A stretch of DNA of 64,000 bases from assembly GCA_028583605.1 (NCBI GenBank), contig CM053333.1, positions 27,817,302 through 27,881,301 on the forward strand. Direction: 5' to 3'. Shown in pieces: positions 36,212-47,293 of the stretch. Each line of letters opens with the position of its first letter. The stretch's first letter is position 1. The notes under the pieces are model-generated. The model did not search any database. It saw only the letters and a list, made by a program, of their open reading frames with translations, and was not told where the DNA came from. The translations under genes and the position numbers were made by a program. The DNA is from Dastarcus helophoroides (lineage: Eukaryota > Arthropoda > Insecta > Coleoptera > Bothrideridae).

Positions 36212-36872
36212 GGCTGGTTTAAATCGGGCCAGTAAAGAAGCAAGTCAAGTGAGCAAATATCTTGACGAACATTTTTCAACAACAAATGCCTCTTCAGACT
36301 AAAGCAAATAAATTTAAGGTGCCTTCAGTTAGGTTTCTGTTTGCGCTAATGAGAAGGTATTTTATTTATGTTTCAGTTATGCGAAAAGATGTCTAATTTA
36401 TAAAACGTACAACTGTCATATTTAATTCCTTTCTCATTAGCTCCGTAAACATTATGTTGTAAAGTACGTAAACTTTTATAAATTTAGGCAGCGTGTTATA
36501 ATACCACTTAGTCTTGACATTTTTTCGACAAAACCCAATGAATTAATTAATTACAATATCGTTTTTTCACTAGATTTTGGCTGTGCAACTTGCTAACTTA
36601 CAGAGCAACAGCTCCAAATACATTCAAATATGTCAAGTAACCAGGGAAGATGTTGGCTATCGCGAAAAAGTGGAAGAAGAGAAAAGCATGTAAGCAAGAA
36701 AATAGAGCCTGGTTCTATTCACTTGACTGCTCTATTGGCTTGCCTGGCAAATTGTACCATACTTACCTTGGCTCAAATATAAGGCAAGTAGATGTTTACA
36801 CTGAGCAAGTAGCTTGTAGCAAATTAGTTGCTCACTTGACTTGACTCTCTACTGGGTTAATGTAAACCGGCC
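36212..36872. mobile_element. MITE with TIRs of about 50 bp
   Basis: Left GGCTGGTTTAAATCGGGCCA and right TGGGTTAATGTAAACCGGCC start inverted repeats that share AAGTCAAGTGAGCAA further inward. ATTA occurs on both sides but one base out of register on the left, so the target duplication is uncertain. The GGCC-type end is reminiscent of PIF/Harbinger. No transposase. Confidence 0.65.
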
Positions 36873-39562
36873 ATTAGGAAATTAGATATCAAATAATATA
36901 CAGCCAATGAAATTCCATAAGATATTTGGCAAAAGGGCCTAGATCATGAAACAATATAACAAACTGTACAAATTATATATTTCTGGAGTCAGTATCTACG
37001 GTTCGACCTTGATGAAGTGAACAGTTAATCAGAACTTCTTCCTTTATTATATTAGTATAAAGTGAAAAATAATGTACCAGAGATTTTTAATAGAAGCTCG
37101 TCTGGATGATGTATGATTGTCGATCTCTTGGTGATTTTTTTAAAGTTCTACACATGATTGGAAATCCAAGCGTGACAAATCAAAAGAATAAGGGGGATCT
37201 TTCAAGATTGCACTCATCCAAGCAGACCTTCCACTATATGGCTGTATGGGCTAAATGGTGTCGAGTTTTTCGTGCAGAATATTGAGACTGACATTCCTGT
37301 TAAATTTCAAAAAAAAATTTTCAACTGTCAAAAGAGATCTTTTGTGAGATTTAAATCGAAACTTCGAAAAAACCAAATTTGTTGAAAAACATTTAAAAAA
37401 AAAGAAATTCTTAAAATTTTGAAAAATCAAATTCACATTTTGAGATTAAAATCAAAAAATCGCAGAAATTTTAATTTATTAGAAAATATCTTACATTTTA
37501 AGCTTAAAGAGCAAATATCAAAGATAAAACTGAGTTTTCTAGAAAGAGTGTTAATTTAAATACGAATAATTTTTCCAGATCTTAAGGCCCAATCAAAATA
37601 TTAAAAACGAAATCTTGTAAAAAAAAATCAAAATTATTAGAAAAGGTTCAAATTTTCAGTTCAAAGTTAGTTTTTTAAAAATAAAACTTATACCTTTGAG
37701 TTTTTACTCGAGATTTCGATATAAAAGCCTAGGTTTTCAAAATTACAGTCAAAATCAAAAATAAATAACAAATAAGTCAGAATTCTGGACTTATAATCAA
37801 AACTTTAGAAAAACAACAAAAATAAACTGTCGACTCCGAATTTTAAAAAAAAGTCGACATTTTCAGGAAACATTCGAAATTTATTAAGCAATTAATAGAA
37901 ATATTGAATTTAAAGTTGAAATGTTAGAGAAAATATATAAAAACTGCCATTTATAAAAAAGTTGGACACAAATATTTTAAGAACAAAAATTGCAAGCTAA
38001 ACTCAAAATAATGTCGGAAAAGTAGGCAAACCATTAAGAAATAAAAAACACAATTAACAGAAAGAAAAAAGGTGTACATTCGAAATTTCGAGATTATTAA
38101 AAAAAAAATTGTTTCAAAGATGTCAAATTTGGCCGTCCTAAAATTTGGCCACAATACAACCCTGTGAATAAATTTATCCTTTTTAAACTTTTAATAATTT
38201 AGTCCGTTAGGCCCAAAACTAAAGTTTTATCGAAAATCGTAAAATCTTTTGATCGATTTCTTTTCTTAATTAAAGATGCAACGAAGCTTGAATATATGAC
38301 AAAGTAGTAAAGTACTTACGAAAAAATTCATTATATATGGCGATAATGTTTACAACACAAACTAGAAACAGATATCTACCACGACTGATGACCTTTAATA
38401 ATACTGAAAGCAAAGTTGGCTCAGTCTTTATAACATTTTGGTAGACCACTGACTTTCAATCGGTTGTTATATATGCCCTCCATAAAAATAAAATCAATGT
38501 GAAATATGCACACGTTCTGAAATTTATAAACAATCTGAGCAATGACATTTTTATGCATATAATCTAACGTGTAAGCAATTTTAGTTTTATGGTGTTCGAT
38601 TATTGTTCTAAAATGTTTTAAATTTCTTCAACGTTCTTCACATTGTCACGGCTTAATTTGGTGGAATTCCATGTTTTCATTGCCTCTAACCGAAAATTGA
38701 TTCGTTCTTCATGAAAACAGGACTAACTTAAACATTTTTACTATCAATTGTTACATTTTTGTACCATTCTTAAAGTAATACGTTATATTTATAAATGTTA
38801 GGGTCATTACTCAGCCATTTAAGAAGTTCGATTACCAAACCATAACCTTTCATAATATCCCAATATATTACGGTATTATATTGAGAACTCTGTTAACATT
38901 CTTTTTCTGTTTTCATTTGTTTATTTCTTTAGTTGTTTATTTTACAAATATACGTTTAGATGCAATGAAGCAGTTCTTTCATAATTTTTTATTCTTTATT
39001 TATTCTGCCCTTACAATTTACAATCATTTTTAAATGAAAGTTTGCAGTTTCATGTAAAAATATATGAAAAATTAAATTCAAATATTATTGTTGATAATGA
39101 ATATGTTTATTATGATCATTTATAGTTAATGTTATGCATTACAGTTAAGATTTTGTTCTTGTTTTTATCTAAAATGAATCATTGTGAGTTAACAATAATA
39201 TAAAAATAATAAATAAATTATTATTAAATAAAATTTGAATGTGTCGGGGTAAATATTTTTATCCTAAATGTAACATATTTTCCCAATATGTCGGATTGAA
39301 ATGATATGATTTAATACATCAGTTCGCATCGAAGCAAATTTTCGTTTCATTCTTGAAAACATGAATAACTCACAGCTGATATGTCAGTTGGAGCGAATAT
39401 CCTTTAACAGCCATATATTAATTTTGACTCGCTTGTAGATGTCGTAAACATTTTTTTGTAAAATTTAGTTATAAAATTTTAGTAAATTCGGGTTAATCTC
39501 CAGTTTCCCAGATGTGATCTTTTTAAGGTAATGACTCCTTAGCCGTTTTCTTTATACAAGAT
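36873..39562. other. AT-rich sequence, A-rich filler at 37260-38160
   Basis: No gene recognised. The A-rich filler mirrors T-rich filler at 35810-36180 on the other side of the MITE. Confidence 0.4.
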
Positions 39563-39690
39563 ATCCTGGACAAGCACGTAGCCAGGGGGGGGGGGGTCCA
39601 GGGGGTCCGGACCCCCCCCGAAATGAAATTCAATAATCACTTAATAACATAGGATGACTTAAAATATCAATAAAAATACCGTTGATTATA

Positions 39691-40148
39691 CAGGGTCTTC
39701 ATTAATGTCCGAGTCCCACGTGACTCGGTCTTGTAGGCAACCAAACATACACTTATGCACAAAATAAATAATAAAATCCCTAACTACCAGCTATTCAGTA
39801 TTCCCTGCCTGTCAGTGGCGTTTCATTCTTGGGGGCATTTGAATTCCGTGTACCACTACGGAAATGCGCCATCAAAATAAAGGCGTCTTATTCTGGCGTA
39901 AAAGGCATGTTTAGAAAACCAAGCCTAAAACACGTAAAATATTAAGCACAACCTTATTTTACACAAATTATAATTATATAATGTAAATATTTAGCATAAA
40001 TTATAAGCACAAAACGCCCATGAACTGTCAGAATTTTTAGTCACTAGATTATCCTGTCATATTCCCTCACCAAACCTATAGAAATTAAAATCACTAGGAG
40101 AGAGAAGCGATGCGGTCACGTGGGACTCGGACATTAATGAAGACCCTG
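39691..40148. mobile_element. MITE with perfect 34-bp TIRs nested in the hAT
   Basis: The arms at 39691-39724 and 40115-40148 are exact inverted copies beginning CAGGGTCTTCATTAATG. TATA flanks both sides, compatible with a TA target duplication and a Tc1/mariner relationship. 458 bp, non-coding. Confidence 0.9.
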
Positions 40149-42344
40149 TATATTTAAGCAAGGTACATTTAAATGTACGTATATGTAAATACAAATAATT
40201 TTAAATTACCAACTTGGCTTATGATAATCAAAATCACATCGCCATGCAGACATTCTAAGAAAAATGGGTATTTATTTTTATAAAAACAGTCGGCTTAATC
40301 AAGATTTTTCAATCCTTGTATCGGCACGTATTTGCAGCAACGGCATTGCTCTCAAAGAACACATTCTTAGACTCTAATCTACTTTATTATATTAGCTCAT
40401 ATTTCATATTGCCAAATTGCCATATTCATATTTTTCAAGGAGTTAGTTAACTCTTAATCAGTGGTATTAAAGCATTAAACGATAATTAAATCCTAAATGG
40501 ATATTAGAAAATTTTTCGCCGGTAAGTTTTTTGTTCATTTTTTTTCTTTTGTCAAATTTACATAATATGCTTATTAGGGTCACTAATTGTAAGTGATTTT
40601 TATTCTATATAATATAGTTGGGTACCTAGAGTTTTTGCTTCCGCCTGAAACAATCCCCAGTTTGCGCCTTTTTAAATCAATGAAAATTAACGTGCCGATT
40701 TATTTTTTTCCGCAAAAGAAGATGCATATTTATTCGTTTTTATTTATCACGACACAAATATTTAAAAATAAAATTAATATATGTTCTTATATTTTCCGTT
40801 GAGTTTTTTTTTGACATTTAGAGTTGGAAATTTAAACTTTTTTATCCAAATTCCTAGTTAAAGCTTAAAAGTCTAAATTATTTTTCTGGATTCTAAGCTT
40901 TTATAAACCCCAATAGAATTTTTTCTCAAAAACAAGTCCGTATATAATAATCGCAATTTTTACTTTTTTTTCAAAAATTTCTATATAACTATTCTCAACT
41001 GTTTTTCCTGACATTGCGACATCAAAATTTTTGATATTGGTTTTTTTATAAATATCTCTTTTTGTAATATTTTGACTTTTTCTTTTTTAAACTTCGAGCA
41101 GATTCTTAAAAATTGGAGTATAAACTTAAAATAATTTTTTCCCAAAATTACGATTTAAATTTCAAAAGTACTACCTTAATATTACAATTTTGAAAGATAT
41201 TTTGTGAAATTGTAAGTTTGGTCTTTGTACCTATAACTTTTTTATTTTTTTTTGTTTTTCTGCTCAAATCAAAAATTTCAACCCTTCGAAGAATTCGATT
41301 TTTCGAAAGTTCTACTTTTTTCTCAAAGCTTAGAATTTCCACCGGAAAATTTGCTAAAAAATCTTTTCTTAAGATTTGGATTATATCGATTTTATATTCA
41401 TAATATGTTAATTTTATTTTTGAAATATCTACTTTAATTTAAAACTTTCAACTTTTTCGTTGAATTTCAATTTTATGTTCTTAAACGAAATTTTCAACTC
41501 AAATTTCAATTTTTTTAATTCTATTCGAAATTTCGGAATAATTTAGAAATGTTCACATTTTCTGCGAAACTTAATTTAAACGTTAAAAGTTTTTCTATAA
41601 ATTTCAATTTTTTTTAGAATTTTGTTTTGTTTTGTAGATTTGAATTCGGAAATGTTTTCCCTGTTATTCTAGCGTTTCGACTTTTCTCTTTGAACTCCAA
41701 ATTTTGGGCAAAATGATTTTCTAAATTCAAAATTTTGGCTTTTTTAAAATGTTTATTTTTTCTGTTTAGGATCTAACGCGGATTTTATAATTTTACTGTT
41801 TATTTTTTTTTTAATTTACGCTTTGCCTTAAAAATTTTGCCTGGTCTTTGTTTGATTCTAATCTTTATTACTAGATTTCTTCTATTTTTGGAGTTTTAAA
41901 GTTCAAGCTCGAAATTTCCTTCTGCAGGTTCCAACTTTTTTCTCGAAAATTTGATTTTCTTTTTCTCAAAACTTTCAATATTTTATTTTTCTAAATTTTC
42001 CTATTTTTCTCAAAAGGGCATCTTTTCCCTATAATATTAACTCGAAAAATTCAATATTTCAACGGAAAAAGAAATTATAAATTTAAATTTCTTAATTGCG
42101 TCTTTAATATCGAAATTTCCTAATTTCGTCTTTGATCTAGAAATGTCGATGCTACTCTCAAAATGTTGGTAATGAAGTTGACAATTTATTTCTAAAGTTG
42201 ATATTTTGTGAAAAAGCTCTGGATTTCTATGCATTTTTTTATCAGGATATATCTTTTTAAGTATTTAAATTCATTAGAACTTTTATGCTTCAAGATAATA
42301 GTCTAATATTCTATACTAATTGGACATATTAGATATATGTATAT

Positions 42345-42531
42345 ATGATAATTTTGATTCAGTGAGTCAGAAAAGGAAACAAATAGATGATGACAGTGAT
42401 AATGAAGGAGAAAATTTGAAGTGTGGTTCTCCACTCATTTCTTCTAGTGCTCTGGCTGGACCTTCATCGTCGTCATTACTTAGTATTGAACAATTTCAAA
42501 TTAAAACATGTCGTGATAATGTTCAGGGTAA
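42345..42531 (+). CDS. hAT transposase, probable N-terminal exon
   Basis: The frame encodes an acidic, serine-rich N-terminus (SQKRKQIDDDSDNEGENLK, then LAGPSSSSLLSIEQFQ) typical of the disordered start of ZMYM-type hAT proteins. It ends near a strong donor GTAAGT at 42530. The exon start is uncertain; an ATG is at 42320 in frame. Confidence 0.5.
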
Positions 42532-42940
42532 GTGGGACTAATTTTACAAAGTTACACCTGCCTCCCTACCGCATTAATAAGAAATTCGATATTCATGATA
42601 GAAATTATATTAAAGAACTAATAAGCTGACGTTTTGATCGAGATATGACATTGTGTTTTGATAAATAATCTACATTTATAGAATTATATCGAGTTTTTTT
42701 TTTCAAATTTATGATCATAGTTAGTATAATTCACCAGAGATTGAAGTGACTCCGTTTATCAAAAAGCGGCCTTACTTGAGTTCAATATGAAAAATGTAAG
42801 ATATTTTTAAAATCCTTGAATGAAATTTTTCTTTAATGCTCAAGTCGGGTATTCAATGTTCTGAATATTTCAAATTCAGTACAGCTAATATTTCTTTAGC
42901 ACTTTGGCACAGTCCTTTAAGCGTGATTTTGTTCTTTTAG

Positions 42941-43140
42941 GACCAGGAGAGGTTTCCAAAAATTCAGCTATTTTGAACCAGGAAAATAATATACATGACT
43001 TTTCCACTTGCGCCTTCGCGTCAAGTTCATGCATGACAACTAATACTGTAAAAACAACTGATGACATAATATTTCACCCCGAAACTTTTGACTTTAATTC
43101 CATGATTAAATATAAATTTGACGACAATTTAAAGAAGTAA
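42941..43140 (+). CDS. hAT transposase, second exon with terminal stop
   Basis: After an acceptor TTGTTCTTTTAG ending at 42940 the frame reads GPGEVSKNSAILNQENNIHD and continues to a TAA at 43138-43140. The next codons stay open in the same frame (MFPSKTIGKKKLRFQPHW, IEKWGWLAY), as expected of the zinc-finger lead-in, so this stop appears to be an inactivating change, unless splicing removes it. Confidence 0.5.
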
Positions 43141-43241
43141 ATATTAGTTTCAGCAATAGTTCCAAATCAAAAACTTTACATGTTTCCGAGTAAAACAATA
43201 GGTAAAAAAAAATTAAGATTTCAGCCCCATTGGATTGAAAA

Positions 43242-45245
43242 ATGGGGTTGGTTAGCTTATTCAAAAAAAAAGATGGCGTATACTGTAAAATTTGCTATTT
43301 GTTTAGTAGAGATGGAATTGGCAAAGGAAATCACGAAGCGTTAGGCGTGTTTGTTAAATACCCATTTAGAGATTGGAAACGCGCTATAGAAAAATTTAAT
43401 AATCATGCCCAACTACAATATCATCGTAACAGTGTTGTCTTCGCTGATAATTTTCTTGCAACTACTTCAAGGCGAGGGTCTGATATTGCATCCCAACTTG
43501 ATACTCAGCGGCAAAATGAGCAAGAAGAAAATCGTAAGGCATTAAGACCTATAATAGAAACAATATTGTTTTCTGCACACCAAGAATTGGCTTTACGCGG
43601 AGATGATGACAAGGGATCGGTTATATTAGAGAACTCCAATAAAAAAGAGGGAAAATTTCGAGCACTGTTAAGATTTTGTGCAAACGGTGGCGATGAATAT
43701 CTTAAAAAACATTTACAGTTTGGACGTAAAAATGCGACATATGTTAGTCCTGAAATACAAAATGAAATACTAGATGTAGCAGCGAATTTAATAAGAAGGC
43801 GTTTAGTCAATAAAATTAACGAAGCTGGATGTTTTAGTATTCTAGCAGATGAAACTATGGATATAGCGGGAGTCGAACAAATGTCATTTTGTATTAGGTA
43901 TATATCTAACAACTCTGATAATAAGATAGTAGTAAGAGAAGATTTTATAAAATTTATACCGGTTGTTGACCAATGTAGTGAAAATTTAACGAAACTGATA
44001 CTGAAAGAATGCGCCCAGTTAGGTTTAGATATGGAAAAATGTGTCGGACAAGGTTACGATGGTGCTGCAAATATGGCTGGCCAAAGCAGTGGTTTACAAA
44101 ATAGAATTCGTAAGCAGTTTCCAAAAGCCTTGTACGTTCACTGCGCCAGCCGTCGACTAAATTTGGCACTTTCCAATGCGTTGTCATTACCCGCTATTAG
44201 AAATTGTTTGGGTGTAGTACATGAAGTAGCAAATTTTTTTCGAAATAACGCGCGTGCTAACCACATTCTCAAAAACTGCCTAAAAGACATGGTTTCTGGC
44301 ACAAACAAAACAAGGTTGATCAGGATGTGTGAAACTCGTTTTATTGAACGTCACGACAGCGTGTTGGTTTTTGTAGAATTGTTAAATCCAGTAGTGGCTG
44401 GCTTAAATATAATTTCGCAAGATATAAGAAGAGAAATATCTGCAAAAGCTGCTACATTTTTGGCAGCTTTAGAAAAGAGCGAATTTATTATCTCATTATT
44501 AGTTTGTGAGAAACTTCTCAGTTTCACACTAGGACTTTCCAAATATTTACAAAGTCCGTCACATGATTTGCTGTCAGCTCTAAACGAAGCCGATACTGTC
44601 ATTGCTTCACTGAAAGAAGTGCGCCGAGATTGTGATACTGTTTTTAGCGAAATCTATTCTAAGGCTGCAAACTTTTCCAGAGAGCTATTTGAAAGCGAGT
44701 TAAGAAGACCCCGCATCGTAGGACGCCAAACGCAGCGATCTAATGTAAATGCATCATCAGTTGAGGAATACTATCGGATTACAATTTTCTTACAGGCAGT
44801 TGATCAACTCATTACAAATTTGACGGAACGGTTTCAATCTAACTCAAATATACTAAAATTGTTTCAATCATTATTACCTGGGCATGCAACGCCAGCAAAA
44901 AAACAAGACGCGGTTCAAGCAGAATATTGCATTTGGTGTCAAAAACTTTCTGCTGCAAAAGCTGATGCCGCAGATGTGTTAGAAGTGCTAGATTTGTGTG
45001 ACCAACAATTTTACCCAAATATTAATTTTTTGTTAAGAGTTTTGGTCACCATGCCTGTGACTACTAGCACAGTCGAGCGGTCCTTTTCGACGCTAAAAAG
45101 GGTTAAAACTTTTTTAAGAAATAAAATGAAAAATGAAAGACTAAGTTCGTTGGCTACATTATCCATACACTGGGATATGCCAATTAATGCTGATGAGATT
45201 TTGGATGTCATGGGCAGTAAAAAACACAGACGTTTTGTTTACTGA
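43242..45245 (+). CDS. hAT-family transposase, ZMYM1/DUF4371-like main domain (667 aa)
   Basis: Contains a TTF-type zinc finger start (VYCKICYLFSR, residues about 13-24), then the RNase H-like core. First catalytic Asp D203 in ILADETMDIAG; second D273 in GQGYDGAANMAG; third acidic residue E612 in TSTVERSFSTLKR, within the hAT C-terminal dimerisation region. The usual HCxxH block reads HCASRRLNLALS, so the histidine is replaced by Arg304. The upstream in-frame lead-in (43180-43258) is in a different frame; the switch lies at a run of nine A at 43263-43271. As annotated, translation would begin at a Met inside the zinc finger. It may be one base from intact, or may already be dead. Confidence 0.9.
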   Translation: MGLVSLFKKKDGVYCKICYLFSRDGIGKGNHEALGVFVKYPFRDWKRAIEKFNNHAQLQYHRNSVVFADNFLATTSRRGSDIASQLDTQRQNEQEENRKALRPIIETILFSAHQELALRGDDDKGSVILENSNKKEGKFRALLRFCANGGDEYLKKHLQFGRKNATYVSPEIQNEILDVAANLIRRRLVNKINEAGCFSILADETMDIAGVEQMSFCIRYISNNSDNKIVVREDFIKFIPVVDQCSENLTKLILKECAQLGLDMEKCVGQGYDGAANMAGQSSGLQNRIRKQFPKALYVHCASRRLNLALSNALSLPAIRNCLGVVHEVANFFRNNARANHILKNCLKDMVSGTNKTRLIRMCETRFIERHDSVLVFVELLNPVVAGLNIISQDIRREISAKAATFLAALEKSEFIISLLVCEKLLSFTLGLSKYLQSPSHDLLSALNEADTVIASLKEVRRDCDTVFSEIYSKAANFSRELFESELRRPRIVGRQTQRSNVNASSVEEYYRITIFLQAVDQLITNLTERFQSNSNILKLFQSLLPGHATPAKKQDAVQAEYCIWCQKLSAAKADAADVLEVLDLCDQQFYPNINFLLRVLVTMPVTTSTVERSFSTLKRVKTFLRNKMKNERLSSLATLSIHWDMPINADEILDVMGSKKHRRFVY

Positions 45246-45604
45246 TTTAATAATCGACCTTTTGCTCATTCGTTTTCCTTCAAAAAAAAAGAAAACAAAT
45301 TAAAGTAAATTTTGAACTGTAAATAAATATAGCTATTTTCTGCTGACATTACTGAAGTTCCCAGGTTGTAATGAGCTTATTATATATACACTAATTTATT
45401 GTTAAAATAGTAAATATACAAATGTACATTTATTTAATTATGTAACTGCATTTTTATTTTATCTTCAACCTTTTTTCCTAACTAATTTTTGGACATCAGT
45501 AGTGATAAGAATAGGAGTTGGACCCCCCCCCCCCCCGATCAAAAATCCTGGCTACGTGCTTGATCCTGGAATAACGTACGTATGTATATCTTAAGAGGCG
45601 ATTT

Positions 45605-46092
45605 CTTAGGTGAAAATCACGATAGACTTATATCGGTATGCTGAGATTTTAACGCAAACTAGTCCCGTTCGCGCAAGTTGACGTTAACTGCGAAGCAAAT
45701 ATGCGATGCAAAACATTGCTAACATTTTGGCAAATATCTTCGTTATTTTGCAACCGATTTTAAAAACCTTTGCTTTGTTGCATTCCGTACAAAAATATCT
45801 ATTAATCCAGGTATTGTAAAGGGTACTTTTCTACTTGAATTTTTAAAGTTGGGGTTGTTAGCACTTAGGAGAGGAGTGGGGGTTGAAAAACACATGCTTT
45901 AGTGGCAATTTAGAAATAAAAATCGACCTGTCCCAGCATTTTTTTGAAACATGTGTGTTCGCGGTTTTATAGAATTTATTCTTTACTTCGGGAAGCGCGG
46001 TCTAATGTAAACTTCTGGGCTTTTGTATCGCGTACTACGTCACAAGATGCGCCTGGACATACCGGTATAAGTCTATCGTGGGTGAACCTAAG
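45605..46092. mobile_element. MITE with TIRs of about 36 bp
   Basis: Left CTTAGGTGAAAATCACGATA at 45605 and the right end at 46058-46092 are inverted, sharing CACGATAGACTTATA and CGGTATG. Non-coding. No clear target duplication. Confidence 0.65.
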
Positions 46093-46299
46093 ACAGAAGG
46101 TTTATTAAAGAGGATTCGAAAAAAAATCTGAATAACCTTGACCGCTTTGAAAATGACCCACAACAAGAGAATGTTTCTAAATATATCCCGGACGGTATTC
46201 AATCTGCTTCGAAAAGATTTTACACAAGGTGGTTATTTTTTATTAATAATCCATTGGTAACCGTGGAAAGTGGAAATTTTGTACTGCACGAGTAACATA
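46093..46299. other. Unassigned sequence
   Basis: No features supported. Confidence 0.35.
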
Positions 46300-46441
46300 T
46301 AATCAAGACATGCCTCGATAAAAAATGTTCGATTTTATTTTTTTAAAGTAAAATGATGGCAGAAAGGTTGTAGTTCACCAGTGACGTAGAATCAAAAGAT
46401 ATCTTCATTAAAAATACACGGTTTTGTTATTTTTTATGTAC

Positions 46442-46470
46442 AATCCACTCGCAAGGATAACCCTATTATA
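46442..46470 (-). mobile_element. 3'-terminal scrap of the Jockey/CR1-type element
   Basis: AATCCACTCGCAAGG, then AACCCTATTAT, matches the complement of the 3' end of the element at 8450-11400. It abuts a plus-strand copy, so the two lie head to head. Confidence 0.6.
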
Positions 46471-46482
46471 TCATTAGACTAA

Positions 46483-47240
46483 GATCGACTAAGGGACAGC
46501 AGATACCGACGATTAATTGGAATCTCGAGATTACTCTGGAATGGGATAAGAACAATTTGGTCGACTTCAATGCTTCAAAAACTCAGGCCGCGGTTAAATC
46601 CTTCCGATGGGATCGAGCACTAAGTTCTCTTGGGACGATCATGTGCGCGCCATTTCCAAATCCGCCTCTCAGAAGCTAGGCTTTCTTTTTAGAGCTAGAA
46701 AGTACTTCACATTTCATCAGCTATTAGCACTATACAAAGCTCAAGGTAGGCAAACACTAGAATACTGTACTTATGTTTGGAGTTCAGCCCCAAAACACAC
46801 GTTAGCTCTCTTGGAATCAATTCAAAGAAGAGCGATTCGCCTAATTGATGACGAGAGTCTGACCGATTCTCTCGAAATACTAGAACACAGGCGTATGGTT
46901 GGTGACTTGTCTCTTTTCTACAAGTACCATCTTGGAAGATGCTCGTAGGAACTAATAAGATTGATCCCCCCAAGGGCAAGATTCTTGAGGCATACTAGAC
47001 AGTCGGAGACAGCAAATTCCTGTGCGGTCCAGTTTGACACAGTAAGGACTTCTGTCTGTGGAGATTCTTTTTTCTATAGAACTTCCAAGTTATGGAGATT
47101 CTTACCGAAAGGAATTTTCCCCAAAAATTACAACCTATCCTTGTTTAAGAAGGCGGTTCATCGCCATCTATCCTTGTTTCCGCATCCTACTTGCAGTGCT
47201 TTGAAAGCATAATGGGGTTACCCTTTGCGAGTAGATAAAA
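46483..47240 (+). pseudogene. 5'-truncated Jockey/CR1-type retrotransposon copy
   Basis: Matches the last quarter of the element at 8450-11400, starting downstream of the YADD motif. It encodes FSWDDHVRAISKSASQKLGF and LGFLFRARKYFTFHQLLALY, then IQRRAIRLIDDESLTDSLEI. It then has a stop at 46946-46948, followed by the tail frame ending at 47210-47212. A 40-bp internal deletion lies near 46595. Typical of incomplete target-primed reverse transcription. Confidence 0.85.
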
Positions 47241-47293
47241 CATATAAAAAAATAATAGATCGCTGCGAACTCTGGACATGTCTATGTAAGTTG

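Larger units (their letters stand above)
39571..45562 (+). mobile_element. Near-complete autonomous-type hAT transposon
   Basis: TIRs CAAGCACGTAGCCAGG (39571-39586) and its exact complement (45547-45562) are each next to a G or C homopolymer. ATCCTGGA at 39563-39570 and 45563-45570 is a perfect 8-bp target duplication, the hAT hallmark. The body contains a nested MITE (39691-40148), AT-rich filler (40800-42300), and a multi-exon transposase (42345-45245). The perfect TIRs and TSD and the long open frame imply recent insertion. Without the MITE the element would be about 5.5 kb. Confidence 0.95.

Noticed and set aside
39585..45535. G and C homopolymers as a regulatory or G-quadruplex feature
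   Set aside because: They are sub-terminal parts of the hAT ends, a known style for this group.
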